DNA of 64,000 nt from Cytidiella melzeri (taxonomy: Eukaryota > Basidiomycota > Agaricomycetes > Polyporales > Irpicaceae), in assembly GCA_022592445.1 (NCBI GenBank), contig JABYQR010000022.1, forward strand, positions 186,001-250,000, given 5' to 3'. This document shows, piece after piece, positions 25,223 to 37,000 of this stretch (the first letter of the stretch is position 1; the number at the start of each line of letters is the position of its first letter). Made by a program: the position numbers and the translations under genes. Below the pieces are notes generated by a model. The model was not told the DNA's origin, made no database searches, and saw only the letters and a list, made by a program, of their open reading frames with translations.

Positions 25223-26079
25223 AAGCTTTGTGTATATATCAGTCTAATACTAAAGGTAGTGTCACTACTGCTAGGTACATGAAGAAGCCAGGATGTAGTG
25301 CTTTTCTGTGCTTCAGGTACTTTATAACAGCTTATAGCTGTTGGTGTGCAGAAGAAAACATGACATCTTAATGAATGACTGCTCTAGTGCTTACTCAGCT
25401 CTTTTAGTCTATAGTTCTGGGTAGGTTTGCACTGCAAAACTTCTTCCTAGAGATTGTAGATGAGCATGGGAGATCTATTGATGACAGCAGCAGTGTGTTA
25501 AGTGCCACTGAAGTGCAGCAATGTATAATGATATAATAAGCTAGTGGTAAAGTTTCTTTCTGTACAAGTCTGTCTGAGGTAGCATGTGCTGCCAAGGAAT
25601 ATGACATCAAGTTTCAACATAGAATGGATTGATGCACTCATTACAGGGGTCTAGACTCAGGCACACAAAACATGTTTTGCCTCACCGAGGCAATACATCC
25701 CCTGCACATCAGGACTTGCATAATTTACAAGGACAAGCAATGTCACCATGCTTCCTGTCAGTGAGGTGACCTAAAACTACTCATCAATTAGAGCATGTAA
25801 TCTTGCCTTTGGCGTGTGTACACTTTGTGTGCAGAGTCAGCTCAGCACATTTTTACCCAGGCAGAGTAGATGCACTTGATACCTGTCAGGCCTCAGGATG
25901 ATTTGTTCAATGAGTCTGTGTTTGTTTTACCCTGGCTTCTTTGCAGTGCATTTTAGTGGCTGTTATTTGGTGTGGGGGCTCCTCTGATGCACTGGTTAGT
26001 GGTGATGAGACACATCAAAACAGCCTGAGTCAGGAATCATTGACCCAATTGCATCATGACTCAGACTAGAAACACAAGG

Positions 26080-26088
26080 TATATAAAG
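26080..26088 (+). promoter_or_regulatory. TATA box of the small secreted protein gene
   Basis: TATATAAAG, about 210 bp upstream of the ATG at 26298. The gap could be shortened in the mRNA by a 5' UTR intron, since GTAAGTACATGG (about 26176) is followed by an acceptor-like TTACAG near 26220. Confidence 0.55.
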
Positions 26089-26297
26089 CCCCTTGCTACT
26101 ATCCTTGTATTTCAGCTCTCAGATTTTACCCCCTGTAACACCAGGTTTTTTCCCATTGCTTCAGCGCTGGCCGGTAAGTACATGGTTGTTCACCCTGCAT
26201 CACTGTACTAACATTGCTCTTACAGCTAGCTGTTCTACTGTCTTTCAATTCAAATCACTTCATTGCCCTCCAACATCCTCAGTGAACTTGCTTCATC

Positions 26298-26755
26298 ATG
26301 CGGCTATCAACTCCTCTTGTTTTGTCCGCCACCATGGTCATCATGTTCTACACGGTGACTGTCTCTGCCATCCCATATGGCCGTACAGAGTTCCAAAACC
26401 CCGCTTCTCCCCCCGTTGGCTACAAGAAGTTGCAGTGAGCTTCACACTTTGTGTTGTATAGTGAAGGGACTGTGTCTCAGACCTTCTTATCTCATGCAGT
26501 CCAAGCAGCCAATTGAATGCCGGTGACCTGCTGCAACATCAAGTACGTGGAGAAGCCCGCAACAACAATATTGTCCTTCAATCACGGGGACCCGGCGGGG
26601 CTCCTGCCGACGGGGAAGAGGTAGTTGCTCATGTTGGTGATGCGGCCAAGGCTTTAGAAACGACACTTAAGGATGGCAAAACTCCTGCATGGTGGAAGGA
26701 GCGCCCCGCGCTCCAACCTGCTCCCCCCACTCACCCCGCTACGCCCCCCAAATAG
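26298..26755 (+). CDS. Small secreted protein, unknown family
   Basis: Two exons (26298-26434 and 26500-26755) joined across a 65 bp intron with GTGAGC donor and ATGCAG acceptor encode about 130 residues. The first about 27 residues form a clear signal peptide with a hydrophobic core (VLSATMVIMFYTVTVSA) and an A-x-A-like cleavage region before IPYGRTEF. The mature part is charged and low in hydrophobics. A segment DAAKALETTLKDGKTPAWWKERP is followed by a Pro-rich tail ending PATPPK. No cysteines are seen in the mature part. I recognise no family. The intron restores the frame between signal peptide and body, which supports it as a real gene. It sits alone in an AT-rich repeat-bearing region, a setting often seen for fungal secreted effectors or expansins of lineage-specific proteins. 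Function not assignable. Confidence 0.62.
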
Positions 26756-27863
26756 ACAAAGGTACTCATGCCAGATCCGTATACTTATGTCAGATCTTGT
26801 CTTCCCCGCGCTCTGTAATGTTCACTTAGCACTTGCCCATCGCCTTGACCCGGATACGGAAAGTCCGGTTCACGAGGACCTTCCCCGCCCTCTCTATTAG
26901 CTGTTGTCTCCTAGTAGCCTAGTAGGTACAGTAGCCCTGAAAGTTCAATCATGATGTCGCTGAAGATACTCTCATATTTTTGCATGAGGTTGCTCACTGT
27001 GACGCTCATGACAACTGCGCCTGATCCCTCGTTATATATAAATGACACACAAGCTGTTCTGGTACTTGTGTTAGCAGCGATGCAATCTTTTCTCCCTCTG
27101 AGCGTCTGGCCATTACTACCGAGATGTGCCATCGTGCTGCTTCACCAGGAACAGTTACGGTCTTATCACGACAATATATCCAGGAGGTACTGCTTCTTCG
27201 TGCGATCATTGTGCGCCTTCGGAAATGCCTGCAAGCCTGCCTGGCACCGCGGTTCACAACTGAGACATGTTGCATGTCCCCTGCTCTTTCACGACCCGCG
27301 CGAAGCTTTGACCCTCGAGATTTACTCACCTGGGACTTCAGCGGCATATGCCCTGCTGAAAGCTCACCTATATGCCACTCGCTATCCCCAATAGCCACAT
27401 CAATACTTTTCCTGGAAGTGTAACGTTGGATTGAAAACTCGTGTGTACATATTGTTCAAGTACGAGGCGGCCTGAGGATCGCAGAGATCCGGCCACCGGT
27501 GATACGATCATTTAGCCTCCAAAAAAGGAAGTCCAAAATGGTCAGTGTCGATAGACGCGCATCTATAGAAGAGGCGCGCTATGCCACATTCCTGCTAAAC
27601 CTCCAACTCCGACCTTTGGCCTTAGCATTCCAAGCTACCGTTGACGTTGGCCACCATTGTTGTGGCAGTGAGCACAAACTCTTGGTCATTGTTCGCACGA
27701 CCCACTCAAAGCCAGAGAACTTGCCTGAACGCCCCCGCTGTTCCGCGCATAGACCATCTCACCTACCTCGACCATCTCACCTACCTCTTCCACCTACTTC
27801 CACTAGTCCCCACTTCGCCCTTTCATTTGTCCTCTTCAGCCCTCTATAATCTGCGACAAGAAG
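26756..27863. other. Intergenic region upstream of the kinase
   Basis: No gene supported; ORFs on both strands at 26950-27420 overlap one another and lack family features. Contains a perfect 18 bp tandem duplication in a CT-rich stretch close to the kinase start. Confidence 0.45.
27752..27787 (+). repeat. Perfect 18 bp tandem duplication in a pyrimidine-rich leader
   Basis: GACCATCTCACCTACCTC occurs twice in direct succession, ending 76 bp before the kinase ATG. Pyrimidine-rich leaders are common just upstream of fungal start sites, so this is probably 5' UTR or core promoter. Confidence 0.8.
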
Positions 27864-30298
27864 ATGCCTGTCATGCGCACGAAAGAAGAGAAGCGAGCCG
27901 CTCTATGCAGGCGCATGGGTGCCGAAGGACGACAAGTCATTCAACACATGCTGCCTGACGAAGCCGTCGACAAGCTGAACAAGAACGGGAAGCAGTACAC
28001 GTACCACCAGAACATCCTTAAATATGTGAGTTTCGTTCGAGTCTTCCGTCGTCGTCTCTGCGTTCGTCGCTCGTCTGTCGTGATTTCGTCCTTCGCCGTC
28101 GTTCGTCGTCCAGTACGCGTCATCCCTGTGCTCACCCGGTCCGTCCCCTCCCTCTAGGCAGGCAAGAGGATCAACATCCGCGGCGAGTACGGGCACAGTC
28201 GACCTGCTGTCAAACCATGCATGACGGAGGAGGAGAAGGAGTGCGCCAGGCCACCTCCGTTACAACTATCGGACTTGGAGTTGATTCGCATTCTTGGTAC
28301 GTCCTATCTTGCTAGCTACTGCGCGAAGCATTGTTGTCTGATACGCTGGAAACAATCAGGTAAAGGAGCCTTCGGTTCTGTAGGGGTCGTAAAGGTGATG
28401 AAGAGGAGCCCAAAGCACCAGAACGACGTACCTGGGGCACAAATGGCATTGAAAATCTTCAAGAAGGATCAGCTCAGGAAAGACGCACCTGTGAGTTTTC
28501 ACTAGTTTGTTAGCGATCGCACGACGGAGCTAATCGAGGCTTCGTAGTCGAAGGATGCGCGGAACGAAAACGAGCCAACTGTTTCCGACTGGCTCAACCT
28601 CGAGCGTAGGAACCTCGCGACGCTCGAGTGGAACCCATTCATTGCTGGGCTGTACACTTGCCTTCAAGACTCCAAGAACCTATACCAGCTCATGGAGTTG
28701 GGTCACCTCGGAAGTCTGGCAAAGCTCATCACAGATAAAGGTGCCTTGCAGACTTCCGTTTGCAGATTTTATTTTGCGAATTTGGTCAGCGTCACGGAGT
28801 TCTTGCACGGCATTGGCCTGATCCATAGCGACTTGAAACCGGAGAATATCGTCATAGGAGCAGACGGGTACTTAATGGTCTGCGATGTGGGTATCTCTGC
28901 ATACAGGACGGAGAAGAGGAATTGGAATCTGGTTGGGACCACGGCGTACACTTCTCCTGAAGCCCTCAGAGGTCTTGTGAAGCCCAATATAGCGGAGAGC
29001 GTCGACTGGTGGGCTGTCGGCTGTATACTGTTTGAGATGGCTACAGGCAGAGCGGTGAGACCAACATCCACGTTACCATTGAGCAGCACACTTACAAGTC
29101 TTGAAGGTCTTCCGCTATCTCAAGGGCAACACGAGCGGCGAGCAGACTCAGGAGCGCAAGCTGGAACTAGTACGACGTGTCTGCGCCTGTCAGTGGTGGT
29201 GGCCACGTGGGGTGAAAGTCGACCCGGAGCTCAAAAACCTGGTAGACCTGATGCTGCACAAGGAGTTCGAACTGCGACTCGGCAGCGTTGTAGGTGTGCC
29301 AGAGGAAGGGAGCGGCCCGCTCAAGAATGAAGAAATACGAGCACATCCGTTCCTGAGGACGTTCCCTTGGAAGAAATTGAATGAAAGGGCACTTGCAGTG
29401 AGTACTAAGAAGATCTGACCTTCACAAGTTATATTTACTCACTTCTGCACAGGCACCCTTCGTTCCTGTTCGCATGCCTGACTTGAGTCAAGAATGGCAC
29501 GCAAAGCCTATGCCAGAACAGCAAGATGTCCCTGCAGTGAAGTGCGTGGAACCAGCTCCGCACGTCAAATGGGACGCGCGCTTCAGGAGGAAGAAGGATG
29601 TAGGAAGGCTTGAACGTGATGAGGTGAAGGAGTGGAACAAGATGCAGGAAAGGTGGAACTACGATACACCTCAGGCTTCGACTGTGACCCGTATTGCGGC
29701 ACTGAAAGCCAGCCCCATAGACAATGGGGATAGTAGCGATTCTTTCGGGGGGTCGGGGTCGCAAAGCACAGGGGCGAGGGTGAGGGCCGCGCAGGCGGCG
29801 TTGCAAAGGGTCAACCAGGCTTTGAAGGCCGATAACCCAGCCCCCAATACTCAACCCCAGGTTCAGGCTGCTTCGAGCTCCGAACCTCCACCTCCTACTG
29901 ATGCTACAGGAGGCCTTTCGCCCCGCAGTCCTCCTCCACCTGCTGCAGCTGCAGTAGTTTTCAAACCAACCTTTACGCTTGGCAACACTCCATTAGATGA
30001 GCTCCTAGCAGGATGGAGAGAACGGATGGCCAAGGCCAAGGAAGAAGGATTCCCCCCGCCATACAACCCCATCGAGAATAACATCTTCCTCCAGAACAGG
30101 CAACAACGGCTTCCTGCCTCATCGACCGACTTTAACATGCCTGAGCAGGTGTTCAGGCGTGAGATCACTTTTAAAAAGCCCATGCTCCCAGAGCGAGTGC
30201 TGTTCGACGAGTTCAGCAAGCTCGAAGTTGGATCTCAAGACGTGTCGCAGCCGCAGGATAGTGGTAGTGCTTCCAGTGGAGAGGGTGCCGATGCCTGA
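27864..30298 (+). CDS. AGC-type serine/threonine protein kinase with altered HRD and DFG motifs
   Basis: Starts MPVMRTKEEKRAALCRRMG. The kinase domain has a Gly loop GKGAFGSVGVVKV (joined across an intron near 28300-28360), the ATP Lys in MALKIFKKD, catalytic loop HSDLKPEN (HRD with Arg replaced by Ser; Asp kept), metal-binding CDVGIS (DFG with Phe replaced by Val), TSPEAL in place of APE, and VDWWAVGCILFEM. The AGC tail signature ELRLGSV...EIRAHPFLRTFPWKKL is present. An N-terminal about 110-residue helical segment and a long, Pro/Ser-rich C-terminal region (about 270 residues) surround it. All residues strictly needed for phosphotransfer remain, so it may be active with weakened activation-loop regulation. 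Stop 30296-30298. The first intron (about 28026-28157) is unusually long and rich in TCGTC repeats. Orthology unknown. Confidence 0.82.
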
Positions 30299-31684
30299 GG
30301 TGCTCGATTTTGTCGTGTTCTTTAATGTATCCTATTCGCTAACGCAGAGAAAAGTGCACCATTGTAGATCTCACCTGTGGGAAACCATTCAACACAATCT
30401 TCTTCTTGTATTTTATCACCAAGGACTCGACATTAATGTGTGGTGTAATGCTGGACGTTGCCTCTCGGTTTTAGTGTCTGAATCTATGACGCCCTCCCGA
30501 GTTCAGCTTCAAAATTTCAGAACGTAGCTAACTTGCCAGAGTGCTAGTGCATTAGAGTTGTCTTGAGACGTGGTCGTGATGATATGAGTTGGAGACGAAG
30601 ATTACTGTAAAAGGCAACTGGCCACGTCTACCAAGCTTACATAAGGAATCAGTACATACGCTTCGCAGCTTTCCATCGCTTTCACTGTCACCCTCGGATT
30701 TGTACTCATTCTGCTGAATACTGCTTTCTCCACTGTTGGGGACTACTGACTCAAGTATCGTTTTCATCATCAAACAGAACCGAAAAACCTGGGACGTTCA
30801 CCCTGACAATACAAAGATGGGCAGTCGCTGGCAATGGTACGGTAGAAGCTGAACTTGATGGCCATATTGCAACGGAACTGAGGCGATACGAGATAGAGAT
30901 TGCAATGATCCGTTGTGCGTCCTTAGCTGGCACAACTACAGAGCTAGGTGCACCGACTTCTGCATACAATACTTCTGCATGATCTTCATCTTACTAGTAT
31001 GCCACAGGACTACTACAACTACTTTCTCTTGGCAAGGCCGTCACTCAGTGAGCCATCGAGCCACGCCACTGAGAGCAGCGATGCTAGCTCAGCGCAACTG
31101 GCAATGCAGACACAATCTTTCATCTTGCTGCCTTTGCTGTTCTTCCAATGCTAACTTTCCCGAATTGCGAGTTCCTACCCAGGCTGAGTTGACTCAGTGG
31201 TCAGATGATGTCGGATAACATGTAAGTAACAATACGTCTCAAACTCATTCCACATGGCATGCGACTTATCAATCATCCTGCCGTAGCTTCCTGAGGCTAT
31301 GAAAGACGGGTCATCCAACACGCCTCTCACCCAACGATGACCCGAGAGCTTACGTTGCACTTCTCGTGCGAATAGCATGCCAGGTATGATGCCAGTCTAC
31401 GTGTGGTTCATCTTCGCCATGATATCTATGCGTAGGTCGAAGTCTTCCTTTCTCGCAGCGAAGCTGCAACACACATGCGCTCCGACAATTCGCCCATGCG
31501 CCGTTATCACCTATAGCCATGCACGGCCATGCACGCCTTACATTTCCCCTGTCTACATCGCATGCCACCCGCCCAGCGAACACACCTTGAGACAGCTGCC
31601 TCCAGTATATAATGCCAGACATCTCCTACTACTCATTACCAAGGTCTCCTACCTTGCTACCATCTGCCTCCAGCAAAGCACAAG
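30299..31684. other. Intergenic region
   Basis: No gene supported. Ends with the promoter of the first tripeptidyl peptidase gene, with TATATAA at 31606-31612, about 75 bp upstream of its ATG. Confidence 0.5.
31606..31612 (+). promoter_or_regulatory. TATA box of tripeptidyl peptidase gene A
   Basis: TATATAA 73-79 bp before the ATG at 31685; the paralogue at 44095-46148 has a comparable TGTATAAG on the minus strand near 46236-46243, about 90 bp upstream of its ATG. Confidence 0.6.
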
Positions 31685-33794
31685 ATGGTCTCTAGGCTGC
31701 TCGTCCTGTCTACCCTCTTCTCTTTTGCGCTGGCAAAACCTCATGCTCGCAGCATGGTGGTGCACGAGGAGATCGCCACTGCTCCTCGAGGCTATGTCCG
31801 AACTGCTGCTGCCGACGCGAACTCGTCGATCAAGCTGAGGATTGCGCTCACCCCAAGTAATACTGATGGGCTCATCAAAGCTTTATACGACGTCAGTGAC
31901 CCCAAGAGCAGCCTCTATGGAGCCCATCTCACAAAGGAAGAGGTACTTGAGCCCATGTAACCCACCCACCATATCACAACTGACGATTGACATCACTAGG
32001 CTGAGGCCTTTGTCACCCCTACTTCTGAAACTGTCGAGAAGGTCAACGAGTGGTTGACGGAGAACGGTCTGGACGCGACACCCCTTACTGACGCCGGAGA
32101 TTGGCTGAGTGTTGAGATTCCTGTCTCTAAGGCAAATGAGATGTTCAATGCCGACTTTGCCGTCTTTACGCACCCGACCACCAACAAGCAGACCATTCGT
32201 ACTCTCAGCTACTCTATCCCTGACACCTTGAAGGGCCACATTGACGTCGTTCATCCTACGATCAGGTAAGCAGGTTACTCTACGCATACTGGTGGACATA
32301 CATTGAGGCTTGTTCGTGTATAGCTTTCCGAATCCGAAAGGAAGGAGTCCTGTTATGCACGCCCCGTCTATAAGCAACACGACTCGTCTTGCCGCCGCAG
32401 CCGCTTGCAGCTCATCCGGTATCACCCCCGCTTGTATTCAGTCTCTGTACGGCATTCCTTCTACACTTGCCAAATCTTCGAGCAACGCGCTCGGCGTCAG
32501 CGGCTTTATCGACCAGTTCGCCCAGCAGAAGGACTTGACTGTAAGTGACTCTGATATTGCAAAAAGGTCGGACTGGTGACGCCTTTGTTGTTCAGACTTT
32601 CCTAAAAATGTTCCGTCCTGATTTGCCTTCGACCACTGCATTTTCGCTGCAGACTCTCGATGGCGGGAAAAATACTCAGAGCGGAAGTCAGGCTGGTGTC
32701 GAAGCGGTGAGCCGTTTTTCCATACGCGTGCCTACCGGTTTCTAACAGCGCCATTGCTTGTCAAGAACCTTGACACTCAGTACACGATTGGCATCGCGTC
32801 TGGTGTCCCGACTACTTTTATTTCTGTCGGCGACAACTTTCAAGATGGCGATCTCGACGGCTTCTTGGACATCATCAACTTCCTACTCAACGAGAGCGCT
32901 CCTCCCCAAGTGCTGACCACTAGCTACGGTGACGACGAGCCTGATATCTCATTCGCGCTGACAAAGTATGTAGATTTATGTTGTATATGCATGAAGCCTC
33001 TCTGACGTCTTCACCAGCACACTCTGCAACGCTTACGCACAACTTGGCACACGGGGAGTCTCCATTCTTTTTGCTTCGGGGGACGGAGGTGTTGGCGGAG
33101 GCGAGTCTGGAGAGCGCTGCACAACATTCATTCCTACGTTCCCAAACAACTGCCCCTTGTACGTGTGGATTTTTGTGATCTCTGCTCATGATCCCTCTGA
33201 CAACCATTTCTGCCAGCATCACGAACGTCGGCGCCACTCAGCTCTCTGGTACCACAAGTGAAACTTCCGCCTCCTTCTCCTCCGGCGGCTTCTCAAACTA
33301 CTTCGGAATCCCTTCGTACCAAGCCGCGGCTGTCGAGGCATATCTCACCGCATTAGGATCAACGAACAAGGGCAAATTCAACGTATCGGGACGTGCTATC
33401 CCAGATGTGGCTGCCATGGGTGTTGACCTCGAGATCGTCGTCGATGGCCGTGTCGAGCTGGTCGATGGCACCAGCTGTTCGAGTCCAATATTTGCTGCCG
33501 TGGTCGCGCTTATCAACGACATGCTGTTGGAAGCGGGAAAGAGCCCACTTGGGTTCTTGAACCCTTTCTTGTATGCGAACCCGAGCGTGTTTCATGATAT
33601 CACCACTGGTAAGAACAACTTTACGAAGTACGCTCCGCAGGACGATTCGCTGATGGTATTCATTCTTTCTCGCGTGCGTAGGCTCGAACCCTGGGTGCAA
33701 CACGCAAGGCTTCCCGGCAATGAAAGGCTGGGATCCTGTGACAGGTCTTGGTACACCTAACTTTGCAGCGCTCGCTGCTGCTGCAGGTGTGTGA
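31685..33794 (+). CDS. Secreted tripeptidyl peptidase (sedolisin, MEROPS S53), copy A
   Basis: Signal peptide MVSRLLVLSTLFSFALAKPHA, then a pro-domain (KLRIALTPSNTDGLIKALYDVSDP, YGAHLTKEE). The mature peptidase starts after about 190 residues. Catalytic Glu and Asp lie in QAGVEANLDTQY (joined across an intron at about 32707-32765). The oxyanion Asp is in FASGDGG and the nucleophile Ser in GTSCSSP. The calcium site is formed by DITTG and GWDPVTGLGTPNF near the C-terminus. Eight or so introns; stop 33792-33794. Sedolisins are acid proteases releasing tripeptides from proteins outside the cell, a nutrient-acquisition role in wood or litter fungi. A close paralogue lies 10 kb away in inverted orientation. 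Confidence 0.92.
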
Positions 33795-34033
33795 TAGACT
33801 GAACTAGCATAGTACTGCATATATGCATGTCGGTGGTGTGCTTCGCATGTCGCTCTGCTCTTCAGTGATTGTCTCTTATTGCACGTAGCAGCTGTGATTG
33901 ACGCGTCAAGAACATAGCTAGAGACACATCTCATCTCCTTCGTACACATTCATTACAATTTCTCATGCGCGCATCTCCCGAGCCCGCGCTACCATTGTTG
34001 CATTTTGATTAATGTAAGAAAGAGTCCACACCC

Positions 34034-37000
34034 TCAAAGCTCCTTGAACTCATGGCTCCACTCGCTACTCCTCCTCGTCGCCTCCACGAACGCATCAAAC
34101 TTGGGCGACGCTCCAGGTTGCGACACCCGACTGAGCGCAACAATGGCACGCAAGGTGCTCCTCTGAAGCTCTCCGGCGCGCTCCAGATCCTGCTTGACCG
34201 TGTCCTTCGTGACCGTCGCCCCCTTCATGCTCTTCTCGAGCGCCGGCGTGATATCGTCCAACCGTTGTGAGATGGCGGTGGGTGCGAGCTGCGAGAGACG
34301 GAAGAGCATCATGTGGCAGATCACTTTGACTTCGTCAGACTCGTCAGAGAGCCCTGAGAGGACGTGCCCGAGGAATTCGTGGAGGTCGAGTTTGGTCAAG
34401 CAGGTTTCAAGCTGTGCAGAAGTGTAAAATTAGACTGTGCTATGATAGAGAACATGACGAAATCCATACTAGAGTATAAAGCGTCTCGTATGCTGTCTTG
34501 CGAGCTTCAAGTCCATCGTCGACTTTGTGTGTCCAAGGCCCCATCTGGACCGTCCGTATTAATTCAGGCTTGATCACAGTCTCTGTGTACAGCACAGGCA
34601 GGATTGCGGGTAGGTGATCGCGAATGAGATGAGGCTTTGTACGGGCTGCTGAGTTCAAAGCAGACAGAGCGAGCCGGCGAACAGTCTAACAAAAATGAGG
34701 TAAACCGGCAGTGTATCGTTCAAATTGCTCACCAGATCGTTATCAGCGATAAGACTCAAGAAGTCCATTATGACAGAGCCCAGAACCTCGTCATACGCAC
34801 GAGTCGACTCAGCAAAGGTATAGCGAATGGCCGAAATGACAGTTGCCCTCGCCGCGGGACTTTCATCTTTTATACGCTCCTATAACGCATCGTCAGAAAG
34901 CAGAGAGCGAGCCGCAGAGACTACTTACGTGCAACTGTGGCAGGTATCTCGAGGGTACAGTCATAGCCACTTTGCCAAGACATGCAGCAGCGACATTACG
35001 TGTGATTTCTTCAGAATCCTCAGAGTTTTGGAACAATGGCGCCCAAAGAACGTCGGCAACGTTCTCGAGCTGGCCATGTGAACAATGCGTAACAACTTCC
35101 TTCAATGCGTGTAACGATAGTAGACGCTTCGCGGGATCGTGTTCAATGATCTTGACGATGACAGGGAGGAAGTGATGGAGGTTACCGACAGCAATATTGC
35201 CTTTTCGAAATAAGGGTAAGACGAGACGCCACGTGTGTGGAGTGAGACGTACCTGCAGCGAATGCAGCCGCGGTTCGAATTTCTTCCTGCTCGGCACCAA
35301 ACCGATCGATAGCAGCATTAAAGATGTCTTGCTGAGGAGAAAAGTCGCTGCGGAAACGTAAATGTCAAGTATTTGTGAACCAGACTGAAGACCTTACATG
35401 AAGCGACCAACTTCGCCCATTACTAGAAGGCTGAGCACCACTTGAGTGGATTTCGCCTTAGATGAAGGCTGAGAGGATATCAGCTTAGATTTTGTGCCCA
35501 TATGTCATAAGCCAACGGACCTTTAGATGTTTAGCGAACTCTGCGATAGTGCCAGCAGCAACTGTTTGCTGGCATTTTGCCACTTGTCCAATGCACCTCG
35601 CAACATTCGAGTACGACGCTTCTGCTTTTGGGGCTTTGTCCACCGAAATCACAAGATTTGGCACAACGTGTGTGGCGATTTGCATGTCAGCCTGGACAAG
35701 CGCAGCGAAGAAGTCAAGAACGGATTCGAAGGGGACACCCGCGACGAGCGGTGAATGAGCGATGACGTAGACGTCTTTAAGGATCCCATGCTCGACTCCA
35801 GGGAAAGTCGCAGTTGGCGAAATTTGCAAAAGAAGAGAGACTATATTGAGAGCGTGAGCGAGGAGAGAGATGTCGGCAGTGGTGATGTACGGCGTCAAAT
35901 GGCTGATGATATTCTCAGGCAGGTCTGCGGGGATACTCTGTCCGTAACTTAAGAAAGAACTTGGTTAGCAGCATTCTCAGTCCCGCGCGACGTATGATGA
36001 AGCTTACCTCCTTAGTAGAGCGTCCAAGCAAACGAACAAGTCGTTCTTTCCAGATCGTCCGCTTCGCTTGAGAAGATTCAAAGTCCAATCAATACACCCG
36101 TTCAGCCAGGCATGATCCATATCGACATCGCGTGCCACGCGAGTAACGACTCCAATAGCACCCTCCGTCCTCCCACTCGTACGACACATCGCATCCCACT
36201 CTTTCCTGTCTTTGGTCTTCACCAGATCGGTCGCTGATATCCAAAGGTCACCAATGACCGTTTCGGCGCATGCCCTAACCTCCGCATCTGTATCATGGTT
36301 GACTAGCCTCGACACCGATTCAGTATACACACGGTCAACCCAATCTCCGCCCTTGACCGGCTTGAGAGTTGCAAGCAAAGAAGAGAACGTGCGGTAAGCT
36401 TCAGAAGTGATCTTGGGATGTCGTTCAGTTAATGACTTCAATAGCTGAGGTAAGATGGAGTCTAGAGATGCACTGAAGACAGGGGGGGAGTGAGTGGCGA
36501 AGAAAACTCCTAGGAATGTCAAGCACGAGACTTGGAGGTTGGCAGCAGACGTGGAAGAGTGTGAGAGCACCGTCTTCGCGTTGGAAATAACCTGGGAAGC
36601 TTGACTAGACAAACATCCCGGAAGAACGGAAAGCAGAGAATTCAATAGACTGAAGCCAGCCTGCAACGTAGCAGGAGATGTCTTTGATGACCTCAATTGA
36701 GACAGGAGCGACTTCGCGAGAGAGGGCACTTGTCTGTGAAGTAGAGTCAGAGGAGTTTCTTCAACGTCCATGCCTTCAGCGCGTTTACGTTTTCCGCCAA
36801 TGCTGTATTCTGCATCCTTTGCTTGAGGCACACCGGCGTATACCTTGGTCTGGTTTAGTAAAATACTGTAAGTTGCCCACACTTCGAGTCGAACGGTTTC
36901 CTCGCGATCTCCGAAGCGAGAAATAAGCACTGGAGAGACGTCCTTGTATAGCGCCACAAGTAGTTCTGGTCGCGTCCCGATCACAGCCGCTAGTAGTTTT

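Larger units (their letters stand above)
23348..26297. other. Gene-poor region
   Basis: About 2.9 kb with no supportable gene. Base composition becomes more AT-rich after about 24.1 kb, and more than one repeat-like signal is present, including a complete small inverted-repeat element. A short imperfect direct repeat (CCTGTACAGCGGAGAAACAT / CCTGTGCAGTAGAGAAACAT) occurs near 24580-24650. The 3' end of the region carries a promoter with a strong TATA box for the secreted-protein gene. Confidence 0.5.

Noticed and set aside
25675..25692. Small perfect hairpin TTGCCTCACCGAGGCAA.
   Set aside because: A 7 bp stem is likely by chance in this much sequence and nothing ties it to a gene or terminator.
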